Positions 12,983-23,916 of a stretch of 64,000 nucleotides of DNA are shown here, piece by piece; the first letter of the stretch is position 1, and each line of letters opens with the position of its first letter. The notes beneath the pieces are model-generated. The model saw only the letters and a list, made by a program, of their open reading frames with translations. It searched no databases and was not told where the DNA came from. The position numbers and the translations under genes are program-made. Source of the stretch: Brachionus rotundiformis (lineage: Eukaryota > Rotifera > Eurotatoria > Ploima > Brachionidae); the NCBI GenBank assembly GCA_016802295.1, contig JAESIW010000065.1, positions 806,001-870,000 of the forward strand, in the 5' to 3' direction.

Positions 12983-14455
12983 AATAATTAATTTTGAACA
13001 TGGTTTAATAAGTGCAGAAATAAAGTATGGAGAGATTTTAAAATACAGAGTAGTTTATACTTAGTCTCTCTCAGTATATTGTTGATTTAGAATCAATAAA
13101 AAATAAAAAATTTCAAAAATATCCTAGCCAAATGGCTTAGGAAGCAGTCAAATTAATTGCCATATCTCCAAAGCATTTCCCAATAGGGCCACATTAACTA
13201 TTATTACTTGTGCTCAGTAATTTATCTTCATTTTTAATCCATTTTTTTATCATTCTTAGAACGTTGAATTAAAGTAGTTTTAATATTTTAAAATTGAAAA
13301 ATAAGATTTAATTAACAAATCCTAAAGATCTCATTTTAAAGTCAAGATATATTTTCTTATTTTTGGTATTCGCTTTTTGTGGAGCATAGGGTCATCCGAT
13401 TTCCACTTAAGTTGATCTTTTGCTTTTACCCTTACATATCCCCATGTCATTCCCACTTTGGTGAGTCTCGATGTTATTTCTGGTCATCCTACCTTTCTTC
13501 GCCTTTGCGGTGTCCATTGTAAAGCTTTGTTTGGTTTTCGTGTTCGTTTCATTTACATTACATATCCAAGCCATCACAGTCTTTTATTCTTGAAACATTA
13601 ACTTAATGACTTTGACTTAGCTATTCTATATAGTTCGTCGTTTGACAATGTTTCAGGCCAGTGTATCCCAAGATCCTTCTTAGGCTACAAGTATGGAAGG
13701 TATTTAGGCTTTTTCTATCCAACTCAGATATTCCCAAGCATACGTTTCCATACATCAGTGTTGATTTTACAGTGTTGTTTATCTAGGTTTTGGAGTCATT
13801 TTTTTAGTACTTTGATTTCCATATGTTTCCATATAGATTTAATAAATTTTTATAAAAAGATTGGTCATCAGAAACAAAATGAATAAAACTTAAATATAAA
13901 ATTATTGAAAAAATTTAATGATTCAAATAAATAATTTTTGAACTTAGAAAAAAATTTCAAATTTTATTATTTGAAATTTTTTTAATTGAATTAAGTGACT
14001 AATTAACTCAGATATAAAATACAAATGCTTAAATTAAATTTGTTCACATTAACTTGCCTATAAAACTTATAATAGTTATTGTGCAATTAGATTTATTTCT
14101 CAAATCAATAATTATTCTTCTTTTTCAATAAAACTTTTTTTAAAACTCAAATTTTTGTTATTGAATATTAATAAACGAAAAATTTGAACTGAATAAAATT
14201 TTTTTGGTGGAATAAACAAGTTCATAAAACTGATTAGATTTTTGAAATATTATCTTAATTTTTTTAAATTTAAATTTCATCTCTGTCCTAGTCACTTGAT
14301 TTTAGAATATCTTTGATTAATCATGTTTTTATCTTTCTTCTTGAAATAAAATTTAAAGCAAAATTTATCAACATTCGTATTAAACAACAAATTTTTATGC
14401 TTTATATGATAATTTAGTAAAAAGTCATCTAAAATCAAAAACTTAAATTCTTAAA
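12983..14455. other. Intergenic DNA with a LINE relic
   Basis: Contains the degenerate LINE fragment near 13.4-13.8 kb. The remainder is A/T-rich, including the promoter side of the gene starting at 14456. Confidence 0.5.
13370..13790 (-). mobile_element. Degenerate LINE reverse-transcriptase C-terminal fragment
   Basis: Read on the minus strand, broken frames spell VKSTLMYGNVCLG, LNTFHTCSLRRILG, then after a frameshift GIHWPETLSNDELY and finally KAKKGRMTRNN. These match, in order, the region after the polymerase domain of LINE proteins that carry LLYG-x-ETW, LR-x-ILGI-x-W and a basic GRP-type block. Stops and frameshifts show it is inactive. Edges are approximate. Confidence 0.6.
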
Positions 14456-15856
14456 ATGAAAATCCAAACAAGTTTTGTTATTTTGTTACTCATAACTCTC
14501 AAATCAAGGGCCCAAACAGAAACAGACTTTCCACAAGACAGCACAACCAATGAAGAAGAGTCTGTTAACTTTTGTAAAGAGCTTTATCCTTATTGTTTTT
14601 GCGGTATAAGTCCAATCATTTTACAATGTAGAAACTTTTCCAAGTTTTCGCAGCTTAATTTTTCACTGCTACTAAATCCTGTGGACCAATCGCCACGCAA
14701 AATATATGAGTTGGAATTGGAACCTTTAAGCGCAATACCATTTGATCAAACCCTTAATTTGAGCGGAATCAGTCTGTACGGGCGAGCTATCTTGCACAAA
14801 ATATCAGGCCTGGAATTGAATGCAAACCCGTTCCATAGTATAAAAGAAAATAACTATTTGAATTTGTATTTGTATGATGTGAACTTAGAAACATTGGATC
14901 ACAGCAGTGCATGCCAATCTAATTTACCAACGAATTATGTATCTCTATTTTCTTCTTTTAATTTTCTTTCAATCAATCAAGGTACCTACACATACTCAGG
15001 ATATTTATGTCCATTAGCTTTTAAAGATGCCAACTTGAGAAAAATTGAAATCTACAATCTTGAACAAGATTCAACTATTAGGTTCTCCAATGTAAGCGAT
15101 GATCTAGATTTGAATACAAATATTGCATTGTTGACTATCTATTCGGCCAAAAATTTTAACCTAAGCTTGGATTTTCTAAATCCTAAAATTTTCAATAAAC
15201 TAGAAGATTTAAGCTTTGACTATGTTGATTTAAAAGCAATTGAAGAAAATATATTTGAAAATTTTACCAGTCTAAGAAAAATTACACTAGACTTACCAGA
15301 TTTGCCAGGTTTTATTCGAAGTTCAGATAATGAATGGATGAACTCACTCAACTTGATGGTTGAATCGGTCAATTACTCAAATCCAGATGAAATAGCTAAA
15401 TTGGAAAACAAAACTCTTTTAATAACTTTTAATTCAAGAAATGGTAAACAGTATTCGTTTCCAAACAGTGATTTAGAACGTTTTAAATACTTTCCTCATG
15501 ACAGATTTGTATTTGCCCGTATTTTGGTTGATCAGGACATTGATTGTTCTGATACTTTAAAATTCTTATTTAAAAATTCATTTAGTTATCCTGATGTGTC
15601 ATTTTTGAACACTACTTCAGCTTACAAGTGTTTTTTAATTCCATCAGAACAGACAAGCGAACAACCAAGTACCACAACAAGTATAAGCCCAAGTTCGAAA
15701 CCATCAGATAACAAGGTGCCACTCGAGACCTTTTTAGGCACTATAATACCTCTTGGAATTATTTCTGTTTTTAGCTTGGGAACAGCTATTTTTATGTACA
15801 TCAAAATGAAGAAATTAAAATCAAAAGATTACAAAAATAGTATTGAACTTTTTTAA
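14456..15856 (+). CDS. Single-pass membrane protein with LRR-like ectodomain
   Basis: Intronless, 466 residues, function unknown. A signal peptide spans residues 1-19 (hydrophobic FVILLLITL). A Cys-bearing cap follows (FCKELYPYCFCG), then an irregular leucine-rich-like region to about residue 380 with repeated L-x-x-L-x-L spacing and many N-x-S/T glycosylation sites. A Ser/Thr/Pro-rich stalk (about 390-420), one transmembrane helix (about 425-448, GTIIPLGIISVFSLGTAIF) and a short basic tail complete it. The segment NIFENFTSLRKI ... NSLNLM ... FPNSDLERFKYFP matches the ectodomain of the 7TM receptor at 35136-37433, so the two are paralogous outside the membrane. It may act as a cell-surface receptor or co-receptor (inference). 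An AATAAA signal lies at 15876-15881. Confidence 0.75.
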   Translation: MKIQTSFVILLLITLKSRAQTETDFPQDSTTNEEESVNFCKELYPYCFCGISPIILQCRNFSKFSQLNFSLLLNPVDQSPRKIYELELEPLSAIPFDQTLNLSGISLYGRAILHKISGLELNANPFHSIKENNYLNLYLYDVNLETLDHSSACQSNLPTNYVSLFSSFNFLSINQGTYTYSGYLCPLAFKDANLRKIEIYNLEQDSTIRFSNVSDDLDLNTNIALLTIYSAKNFNLSLDFLNPKIFNKLEDLSFDYVDLKAIEENIFENFTSLRKITLDLPDLPGFIRSSDNEWMNSLNLMVESVNYSNPDEIAKLENKTLLITFNSRNGKQYSFPNSDLERFKYFPHDRFVFARILVDQDIDCSDTLKFLFKNSFSYPDVSFLNTTSAYKCFLIPSEQTSEQPSTTTSISPSSKPSDNKVPLETFLGTIIPLGIISVFSLGTAIFMYIKMKKLKSKDYKNSIELF

Positions 15857-16319
15857 AAAGATGATTCAAACAAGGAATAAATTTCTAATTATTCTTTTAT
15901 TTATAGATTTAATTTTTATATTTAATTTTTAATTTTATTTTCTATGACACTAAATTAATATTTTGGTTGAAAGCGTATTTAAGTGTTTATTGGATATATT
16001 TTATATTTGATTTAAAAGAGAATTGTAAAAATTAACCTTTTACAATTAATATGACATGCAATGTGTATCATTCTTAATAAAAAAATTTTAAATTCTGTAT
16101 ATTTTTACTTAAAACAATTTTCTAATCAAAAGATTTAAAATATTCTTATTGTTAGAGGAATCCTTATTTATCTATGGTATACTTATTAATTATTAAGAAA
16201 ATAATTTTATTAGGTTAGAAATATACTTTTATTTTTAGAATTCAACGAAAGCAAGAATCAATCTTATATTTATCTACAAATTAAGATTAAGTTCTCATAA
16301 TGTAAAAATGATAACTTTT
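15857..16319. other. Intergenic DNA
   Basis: Holds the poly(A) signal of the preceding gene at 15876-15881. Otherwise it is A/T-rich with nothing recognised. Confidence 0.55.
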
Positions 16320-16696
16320 TTAATATTTGTATCTAATAGAAACGGCTTTATCTAGTTTAGTTACTACACTAGTTAGAATTCTCCTTACTGTTTCTCTACT
16401 TAACTTAACATTTTTAAACTTAGAATTATACTCAGAGGCCAACTTTTTATTACTTATTGTAGGATTTTTTCTTACCTGTATAAATAAACTATTTTGGTCC
16501 CTATAAGCTTTCTTGGTCTTTCAGGTCTTGTTGATTCCTCTGGGGTGCCATAGATATCATTATTTTTTCTTGTTGTTCTCACACATTTTTCTGATACTCC
16601 TTCTAATTTTGCTATTTCCCGATTACTTTTGGTCTTATCCTTTAGGAGACCAATTATCTGACATCTAACTTCATTGGTAACGCTTTGCTTACCCAT
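16320..16696 (-). pseudogene. Tc1-like transposase, N-terminal part, frameshifted
   Basis: Starts MGKQSVTNEVRCQIIGLLKD and continues with the paired helix-turn-helix typical of Tc1 transposases (NREIAKLEGVSEKCV), then a GRPRKL-like AT-hook (RPERPRKL). Near 16510 the frame shifts. The next frame reads VRKNPTISNKKLASEYNSK and LSRETVRRILTS, the second DNA-binding subdomain. A stop at 16322-16320 ends it before the catalytic DDE region. It is therefore a truncated, frameshifted relic; the catalytic domain is absent. Confidence 0.75.
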
Positions 16697-16786
16697 TTTT
16701 TACCAATCTTTTACCAGATTTAGATTCAAACTCTGATGCATATGTATTTAAGTTAATTAATCATTCTTTAATTAGACATAAATGAT

Positions 16787-16806
16787 GTGCGTCTAAACTT
16801 TTGTGC
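16787..16806 (-). repeat. Inner direct repeat of the Tc1 terminal region
   Basis: Twenty bases on the plus strand, GTGCGTCTAAACTTTTGTGC, differ at one position from 18082-18101. Both are in the same orientation, as expected for the transposase-binding repeats of IR/DR elements. Confidence 0.7.
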
Positions 16807-16859
16807 GACAAAAATTTTTTTACTGAAATTTTTATTGTCATTATTTAATTTCAATTTTT

Positions 16860-17960
16860 CAGCTAAGTGTAATATCGATTTATATTTTTTATTTATTAAG
16901 TATAAACTGTTCGAGTAATGAACTCCTTCAGTAAAGTATAACTAAAAAAAATAAAAAGAAAAGCTATTTGGTAAGCATATTTAATGAGTGTTACATAGAT
17001 GGATTATAAAGATGAATAGAAGAATAAGGAATAAGATAAAATGTTATGATTACGGAGTTAGGAAGGAAATTGTCAATTGTAAGGTATAGACTACACAATG
17101 GGGTAGCTAGGTTCGAAATTTCTCTAGGGCCAAAAATGGCCTTGTATTCCTTAATAAGTCTCATTACCAATGGTGTTAAATTTTTTAGTCCACTTCTGAT
17201 ATAAGACTCCTTGAGATCAAATAATCGATTATCTATTCTATTTAGTTTGAGTTTTTGAAATTCAAGGTGGTGGATTGTTTCAAGTTTAATTTTAAGAATT
17301 CTGCAGATGGCCGTATTTTGTACGACTTGGAGTCTTCTAATATTTTCATTTGAAAGGAGGTTTAAACAGGGAAATGCATAGTCGATAACCGATCCCAAAA
17401 GAGTTTTGTATAGAGTACTAAGTGTGAGATGACTTAGTCCCCAACTCTCACTGGATATGATTTTAATGAGATTGAGCCTTGAGTTACACTTTTAAATTAT
17501 TTCATCAATATAGTGTTTGAATAAGAGTTTATTATCAAGGGTAATTCCTAGAAATTTAATAGTGTTAGAGCACGGTAGGTTGTTGTTAAATAAGATGGGT
17601 TTGAGATTAGGCTTCTTCGGACTTTAAATTAAGTAAGATGATTTCGAGACTGAGATGCGCATTTTCCATTTGACAAGCCATGGCTCTAATTCTTTAAGGT
17701 AGTTGTTAACTGAGTTCTGAAGATGTCCAGGCTTTTTGTAAATAAAAAAAGTAACCAAATCATCTGCAAATAGCAGTGTATAACTGAAAAAAGCTTTATT
17801 TCTTTTCGGTATATCATTAATGTATATACTAAAGAAGAGTGGACTAATGACCGAACCTTGGGGGACTGCGGCCTAAATGGAAAAAAGTTGGCTTGAATGA
17901 CCATTTATGTTGACGCAAAATTGTCTAAGATGCAAAAAATATATCGAATTATCATGTATT
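16860..17960 (-). mobile_element. 5'-truncated Jockey/CR1-like LINE nested in the Tc1 element
   Basis: Minus-strand frame from about 17950 reads reverse-transcriptase motifs: AAVPQGSVISPLFFSIYIND (motif B, PQG), then LLFADDLVTFF with the catalytic ADD of the F/YxDD box, then LEPWLVKWKMRIS. After a stop, FLGITLDNKLLFKHYIDEI follows and then SVIDYAFPCLNLLSNENIRR with LQVVQNTAICRILK. Stops near 17620 and 17490 show decay. The upstream polymerase domain and the endonuclease are missing. Both borders are estimates. Confidence 0.75.
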
Positions 17961-18080
17961 TTATTTATTTCAATTTGAAGGGCAGAGTTAGTTTAATTAA
18001 AAATCGATTTTTATTTAATATATTTTTTAAACAAAATTAAATATTTTTATGTCTTACGAAATAATCTTATGAAAAAAACT

Positions 18081-18110
18081 AGTGCGTCTAAATTTTTGTG
18101 CAATACTGTA
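18081..18110 (-). repeat. Outer terminal repeat of the Tc1 element
   Basis: Plus strand ends GTGCAATACTGTA and is followed by TTAAAG, so the minus strand starts with TACAGTATTGCAC. The TA is the probable target dinucleotide. Confidence 0.7.
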
Positions 18111-18535
18111 TTAAAGAATAATTGAGCCAGCTATTTTCAAATAATTAAAAATAAACGATTATTTTAACTTTAAGTTTTTAAGAAATCAAAGTCAAATTTC
18201 AATTTCAAACACTTAATAAACTTATATAAATATTTTATATACATGAGAAAATGAAAATTTTATATAATTTGAAGTTAATAAAAGTGTTTTGCAAAAGAAT
18301 CAACATGTATTTTAAATACTTTGAACTATTAAAAAAACCAAATATAACTTTTTATACAAATTTACATTTTACAATTTTTTTAATCAGTTTAAATGTTTAC
18401 ATTTAAATACCTTAATATATAAAACTTAAATTGAAATATGAATTTTTCTGTTACTATGAGAAGTCAAAAAACTATTCAGTGATAATTAAATTTTATTCAC
18501 TCAATTTTACATATAAGAATATTTTGGATAAAATT
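18111..18535. other. Intergenic DNA, 3' flank of STPG2-like gene
   Basis: Contains TTTATT at 18492-18497, an AATAAA polyadenylation signal for the minus-strand gene that stops at 18536. Nothing else seen. Confidence 0.55.
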
Positions 18536-20468
18536 TTAGGCAACTTGCAAAGCATCCGTCATTCTTTGAAGATTGCCCAAGCCAAATTTGGTATTTGACA
18601 ACTCGGAGTCAGAAACCGCCTTTTGTCGTTGAGTAATAAGCGGATTATTTAGAGTGGCATTAAATGTTCCCTTAAGAACAGTATCTTTATACATTGAACT
18701 AAACTCATAATCAGCTGGACCTGGTATCTTATCTTTACGATCATTTTTCCACCTTTTGTCATTCAATTTTGCAAAATGAGAACCTGTCCTTTGAATAACG
18801 CTCTCATAATGCCCCGGACCAGGAACTTCTAAAGCATGTGATCCTACCAAATCGAAGTCTCTCTTAGACACAAAATTAAACATTATTTGTCGTTTAAGAG
18901 CGTCTCTATTTCTTGGTCGTTCTCTCTTAACATGCACAAGAGCTTCATAAGCTTTGGCAACATCATAAGCTGTTGGACCTGGAGTATCCTTTGAAAAAAA
19001 AATTTTAAAATCAAGAGATTTTAATTTCGCTTTTATTTACCTCAAAAACAAGTTCTCTGTGCTTTGTATTGGAAGCGAAATTGGCGCTATAATTTTCTTT
19101 TTTAGATTTGAATGATTTTTCCCTAACTTGATATTGAGCTGGACCAGGAACTTCTTCTTTTTTGCTAAGATCAAATTTTCGCGCAGCTGATTGACCAAAT
19201 GCAGGCTTTCGTCTTGAATCAACAATAGCTTTACGAAGGTTATCTTCAGCAAACCCATTTATTCTATATTGACCAGGACCTGGTGCACTTCTTATCTGAT
19301 AAGTGCTTGACGAAGCAAATCTAGAAGAACCCTGCAAGAACGGGGTTTTCTTAAGGCTGTGTATTTTCTTCAAACTTGACAAGGCTGTTTGTTGATCTGA
19401 ATAAGCACCAGGACCAGGCGTACCAATTTTATATTCCGTAAATCTCTAAAAAAAAACGCTTAATCCAGAAGTTTATCTAATACCAGGAAATACTTTAGCT
19501 TGAGTTCCAAAAGGCGGCCGTTCAATGTCAAAACCATAAACATCCGAAGATTTTATGGAAGAGTTGTCAAAAAGTCGCTTATGCTCATACTTTCCTGGAC
19601 CTGGTACACTCTAATAAAATTAATTTTTTAAATTTTAGTTTCCAATTGAAAAAATATGCTCAACTTACTTCCTTTTCTATATTTTTTAAAACCATCTCAG
19701 GATATCTAGGAATATTGAGTTCGGGTTTTTTATTATTCAAAGTTTTGATATGAAAATGCTCCACATCAACCATGACTGATTCAGTGGTGTCATATTCACC
19801 AGGTCCTGGTCCAGTTTTTCCGCTGAATTCAGTACGTTTTGATGAATATTTTGAAAAATGTGTTCCTTTATATGGCGAATAGTTTTGAGCATTATTCTAT
19901 TTTAGATAATTTTTAATAAAACTTAAAATATATCTCTAATACAGTCATTAAAAATTACTGCATTATAAAAAGCCGGACCAATTGATATATCTCGTTCTGG
20001 TGGAGCTTGAGGAATAAGTTCTCCATTAGCTGCCTCTTCAAAACCATATGCTTGCTTTGGATCTTGGATTGATGGTGGATTTTTTTTCCTACTAAGTTTA
20101 ACTCTTTGTTTACTAATTTTCAACTCAGGAGCTGCTGATTTGGCACTTTCAGTAGTTTCAATTAAATAACTACCCGGACCCGGAACTTCTGGTATTTTTG
20201 AATCAAATCGCTTGGACTTATTGGCTAAACTCGATCCACCTTTGGTATATGCTGTATTTATTGATAAATTATATTCTCCTGGACCTGGTGTTTCATTTAC
20301 ATTTTTGAATATGTCATCTCTCAAAGACAATGACAAAAAAGGCGCATAAGAATCCAAAGATTGGTTTTTGATCTCTGCAATTGTTTTAGGATCGTATGTT
20401 CCCGGACCTAAATGTATAGGAGTTGAACCCAAGAGCGCAACTGGATTTCTAGGTGCTCGAGAATACAT
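18536..20468 (-). CDS. STPG2: Sperm-tail PG-rich repeat protein 2-like
   Basis: Ciliary or flagellar protein built from STPGR (SHIPPO) repeats. I model five exons, all joined in phase 0: 20468-19959, 19896-19669, 19610-19494, 19445-19041 and 18988-18536, giving 570 residues. About twelve P-G-P-G/A-x-Y repeats are present, for example TPGPGEY, VPGPGSY, TGPGPGEY, SVPGPGKY, TPGPGAY, APGPGQY, VPGPGHY and IPGPADY. The N-terminus, MYSRAPRN followed by LGPGTY and YAPFLSLSLRDDIF, matches STPG2 (MYDRAPR, GPGSY, NAPFLSLTARES), which is why I prefer it to ODF3/CIMAP paralogs. It is longer than human STPG2. The expected role is at axonemal or accessory microtubules. Confidence 0.85.
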
Positions 20469-23400
20469 AGGCTATCTAAATTTTTAGGATTTATTGGCGA
20501 AGATTTAAAATTAAAGGACCTAAAATTTCTTTTTTGTTTAGTTTATTTAAACTTAAGTGAAATAAAAATCAGTCGTCAATGGATTCAGGTGTTTTTTTCT
20601 GCTCTTAACTATTTTTGCATAATTTTTCTAGTTTTGGTGGTGAATTGAGAAGTTTGCTTGGGAATTATTTATTCTATTATAATACATAAAGTTTTTTTTA
20701 TTAGATTTAGATTTTTTAGTGAGTATGTGATCAAATATTAGAGTATATTTTGTTCATCTTGCCTTAGCAACAACGCTCTAGCAAATGCTGGTTTCGGAGG
20801 ATTTTACCAAGTTTTATAAACTAATTCATATCATCACAGTAATTTAATTCGAAGATTGTTTTTTTATAAAGTGTTGAACGTTTTTGTTATTTATGTTATC
20901 TATAAAAGAAAAGACTTTGATAAATGGGAGCTCGATAAAATGTAACAAATATAAAGACAAATATTTGTTAACCTATTTTTTATAAAATAAAATCATTTTA
21001 TGAAAATTTTAGAATGTAAATAGATCACGACAAAAATTAAATATTTATATTAAATTTTGAAAATATTAATTTTGGTTAAATAACTTTGCTTCATGTCAAG
21101 TAAAATTTTATCATGTATATAATTTTAAATTTTATATCATTTTCAAATAGAAAATATAGATCGAGAATTATATTTTTAATTTGACTTGTTTTCAAACTAA
21201 ACAGAAATTCAATATTTTGTTCGATTCATTTTATTCTATCTATATTAGAGTATTTATTATTAAATTATTGCATTTTTGGATTCATGGGCGTACTTATTTA
21301 AACTCAAGACTTTTTAAAACTATTGCTGGGATAAATGTCTGATATAATACCATTTCATCAATGTTTGCCTGATATTTCTTTTTTTTTTAAATTTCACGTT
21401 TAATCATTATTTAAGTTTATCTATTCATTCCTGTTTAATATTTCATCATTATTTTCTCATCAAATTTAATTAGAATAAAAATTGGAACTTAGTTGATATT
21501 TAATTTAAACTTTAAAAAATTAAATTACTATCAATTGATGATTTTAAGAGAAACAGGAAATTAATTGCATGTAAACTGTTAATGCCGAAAGTTAAATAAC
21601 TAATTAAGCTATAATTTTGTAGAAATTTTAATTTTTTTTTCAAAGGATGTTTAGAATCCAAATTTTAAGAAAAATTTCGAATTCAGTTCTTTTGATAAAT
21701 CTATTTTTTTCAAATATTTGAAATTATATTTTTCTTTCAATTATTGTAGTCAAGAAAAAAATGAAATTTTTATAAAAATTTTAAATTACCATTAATCAGT
21801 ATTTTCTCCAATGATTTTTAGTTGCAATGCTTTTCTGTATGAAAATCTATTTTTAACTTAGAAATTCAAAAAATTCAAATGAAACCTTGCTTCAATAAAC
21901 AGATGTATTAATTAATAATTGTTATTATTTTTAATTAAAATTTTATAAAATTTTATAATTGCATACAATTTGAAATTAAAAAAAATAATATTTTCTTTGT
22001 CAAATATTTTGAACTTTTATTATGATATTTTTACTTTTCAAACAAGATTTTGACCAAATTTGTGAAACCATTTTTTTCTAAATTATTTTAAAAGATTTTT
22101 TAATTGAAATTACAATTGAGGCTACAATTTTGATCTTTTTCAAAAATCTTAAGAACTATTCGATCATTAATTAGGGATTTAAGTTTCTGACAAGTTGGTT
22201 TTAGATTTTTATGGAATAAATAAAAAATTCTTGAAACGAAAAAAAAATTTTTTTAAGATTTTGTCACTATTTTAATTATTAAATCCAAAAATATTTATAA
22301 GATTGTACTTAAACTTACCAAGTTAATCGATTTATAAGGATTTTTATAGGAGCTCATACAATCTTAAACTAAGATCCAACTCATTTTAAACTAAAGTTAA
22401 TTGTTCCAAAAGATATGAATATTTTTGTGTAATTTGTACCTTATGTTATTATTGTTTTTTTTTTTCAATTATTAGACTTAATTTTTTTTAATGAAAGAAA
22501 TAAATAGAAGCATTATATAGAAAGCCTTTGGCTTAGATTTGCCAAAAATCTTAAATGATTTTTTCAAACGCACAGAAGTTACCTATGTGAGTTTTTATAA
22601 ATATAAAAATAGATCACTGGATTTTTCAGATTGTTTCAGGAACATATTATTATTAACTATTCATGAATACCCACTGATAAATCTTGATAAAGATCCAGTT
22701 ATATTTAAACAACATTCCAAAAAAATATAAATTCACAATCAAGAAATAAGGCCATTTTTCTAAATGCTCAAATCTGTTTTTTGTTTAATTTTAAATTTTG
22801 TCAATTTAAAAATATTTTTTCTCTGAAAAAAAAAATAATAACAATAATAATATATATAGACTACGGCAAGACTAGCTTGCGGTGGTGGCCTACTAGGAGG
22901 TCATCTATGGTAGCCCCTTGCACATAATACATAGAAAAATACTGACAAAAAAGATACAGTTTAAATTTTAAGTCAAAATAAGAGTTAAGATTACAGATAG
23001 AAAAAGCTGTAAGAGAAAAAATTTTATAGTTAATGTAAATATTTTTTAAAGCTTGGTCAAAGCATGAAAAAAGCAATTTTTAAATTTATATTTTATTTAA
23101 ATAAATTTAAGTGCATATTAATAAATGATAATGATAGGAGGAGAAAGTAGTTCCGCTAGTTTCTAATAAAGAAATAATTAAAAAATCATTTTTTCGAACT
23201 TAAATTAGCATAGTTTTAGTTGTATCATTTTATCTTTTTAATTTTAAAATTTTTATCTCTTTTTTAATTAAAATTTTAATCATTAAAGTTTCATTATCAA
23301 CATTAAATTAAAAAAAGCCAAAACTATTATAATATTTTAATTGAAAACTTTAACTTCTCAACCTACTCTAAATTCACTTTTTGAATATATATTTTATCTA

Positions 23401-23916
23401 AGCATAAAATTGATAATGATGATTAAATAAAATAAAGCTTTTTATTTTCAATTTTTTCTTAAACACCACGGCCCAATCCAAAGAGAACTATGTATTAGGC
23501 ATATTGAATACTTTCTTAATTCATATATAGCTTGTATTAAATCAACGAAAACAAAACAATAATTACGAAATAAAAAATCCTCTTTTAAACCTTAAACCAA
23601 AAACAACAAACAAAAATTCAAATATATATAAAATAAAATATGTTAATTTAAAGCATTTTTCAAATCGGCTAACCAAAAAAACAACTCGAATTGCAACTAA
23701 TACAATTTTTTTGTGTAAAATTTTAATCATATGCGCTTTTTTATTAATATTTAATACGATTTGCATTTGTTTTTTTTTAAAGAACTTTTCCTATAATTAT
23801 ATATAAATTTAATGAATATTTACCTATTTATCTTATCATAAAGTTCGCTTAACAACAACAAAATTTTCAGTTATTATAACATAATTCTGTTTCTATACTA
23901 AAGGTATGCAATAATA
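20469..23916. other. Long AT-rich intergenic region between divergent genes
   Basis: Separates the divergent STPG2-like (-) and flightless-1 (+) starts. It holds a probable retroelement 3' tail at 22834-23076 but no exon I can support. Short open frames at 22539-22730 and 23563-23766 look random. Confidence 0.5.
22834..23076 (-). mobile_element. Possible retroelement 3' end with (ATT)n tail
   Basis: A locally GC-richer stretch (22861-22925, for example CTTGCGGTGGTGGCC) abuts an AAT/ATT microsatellite at 22834-22858. On the minus strand the order is unique sequence then (ATT)n, the arrangement typical of LINE or SINE 3' ends and also seen at 41.8 kb. No protein motif supports it, so this is a pattern-based call. 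Confidence 0.35.

Larger units (their letters stand above)
16320..18110 (-). mobile_element. Decayed Tc1/mariner element (IR/DR type) interrupted by a LINE
   Basis: On the minus strand the element begins at 18110 with TACAGTATTGCAC, a typical Tc1 end abutting a TA. An outer direct repeat lies at 18081-18110 and an inner copy at 16787-16806. The transposase start follows at 16696. Between the two repeats sits a 5'-truncated LINE of about 1.1 kb. The transposase breaks off near 16320 and I found no second end, so the element is a nonfunctional half. Confidence 0.7.

Noticed and set aside
17686..17904. Apparent 72-residue protein on the minus strand
   Set aside because: It is the wrong frame of the LINE reverse transcriptase; the neighbouring frame carries the PQG and ADD motifs.
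22539..22730. 63-residue open frame
   Set aside because: No domain, no clear splice partner, composition like random A/T-rich DNA.
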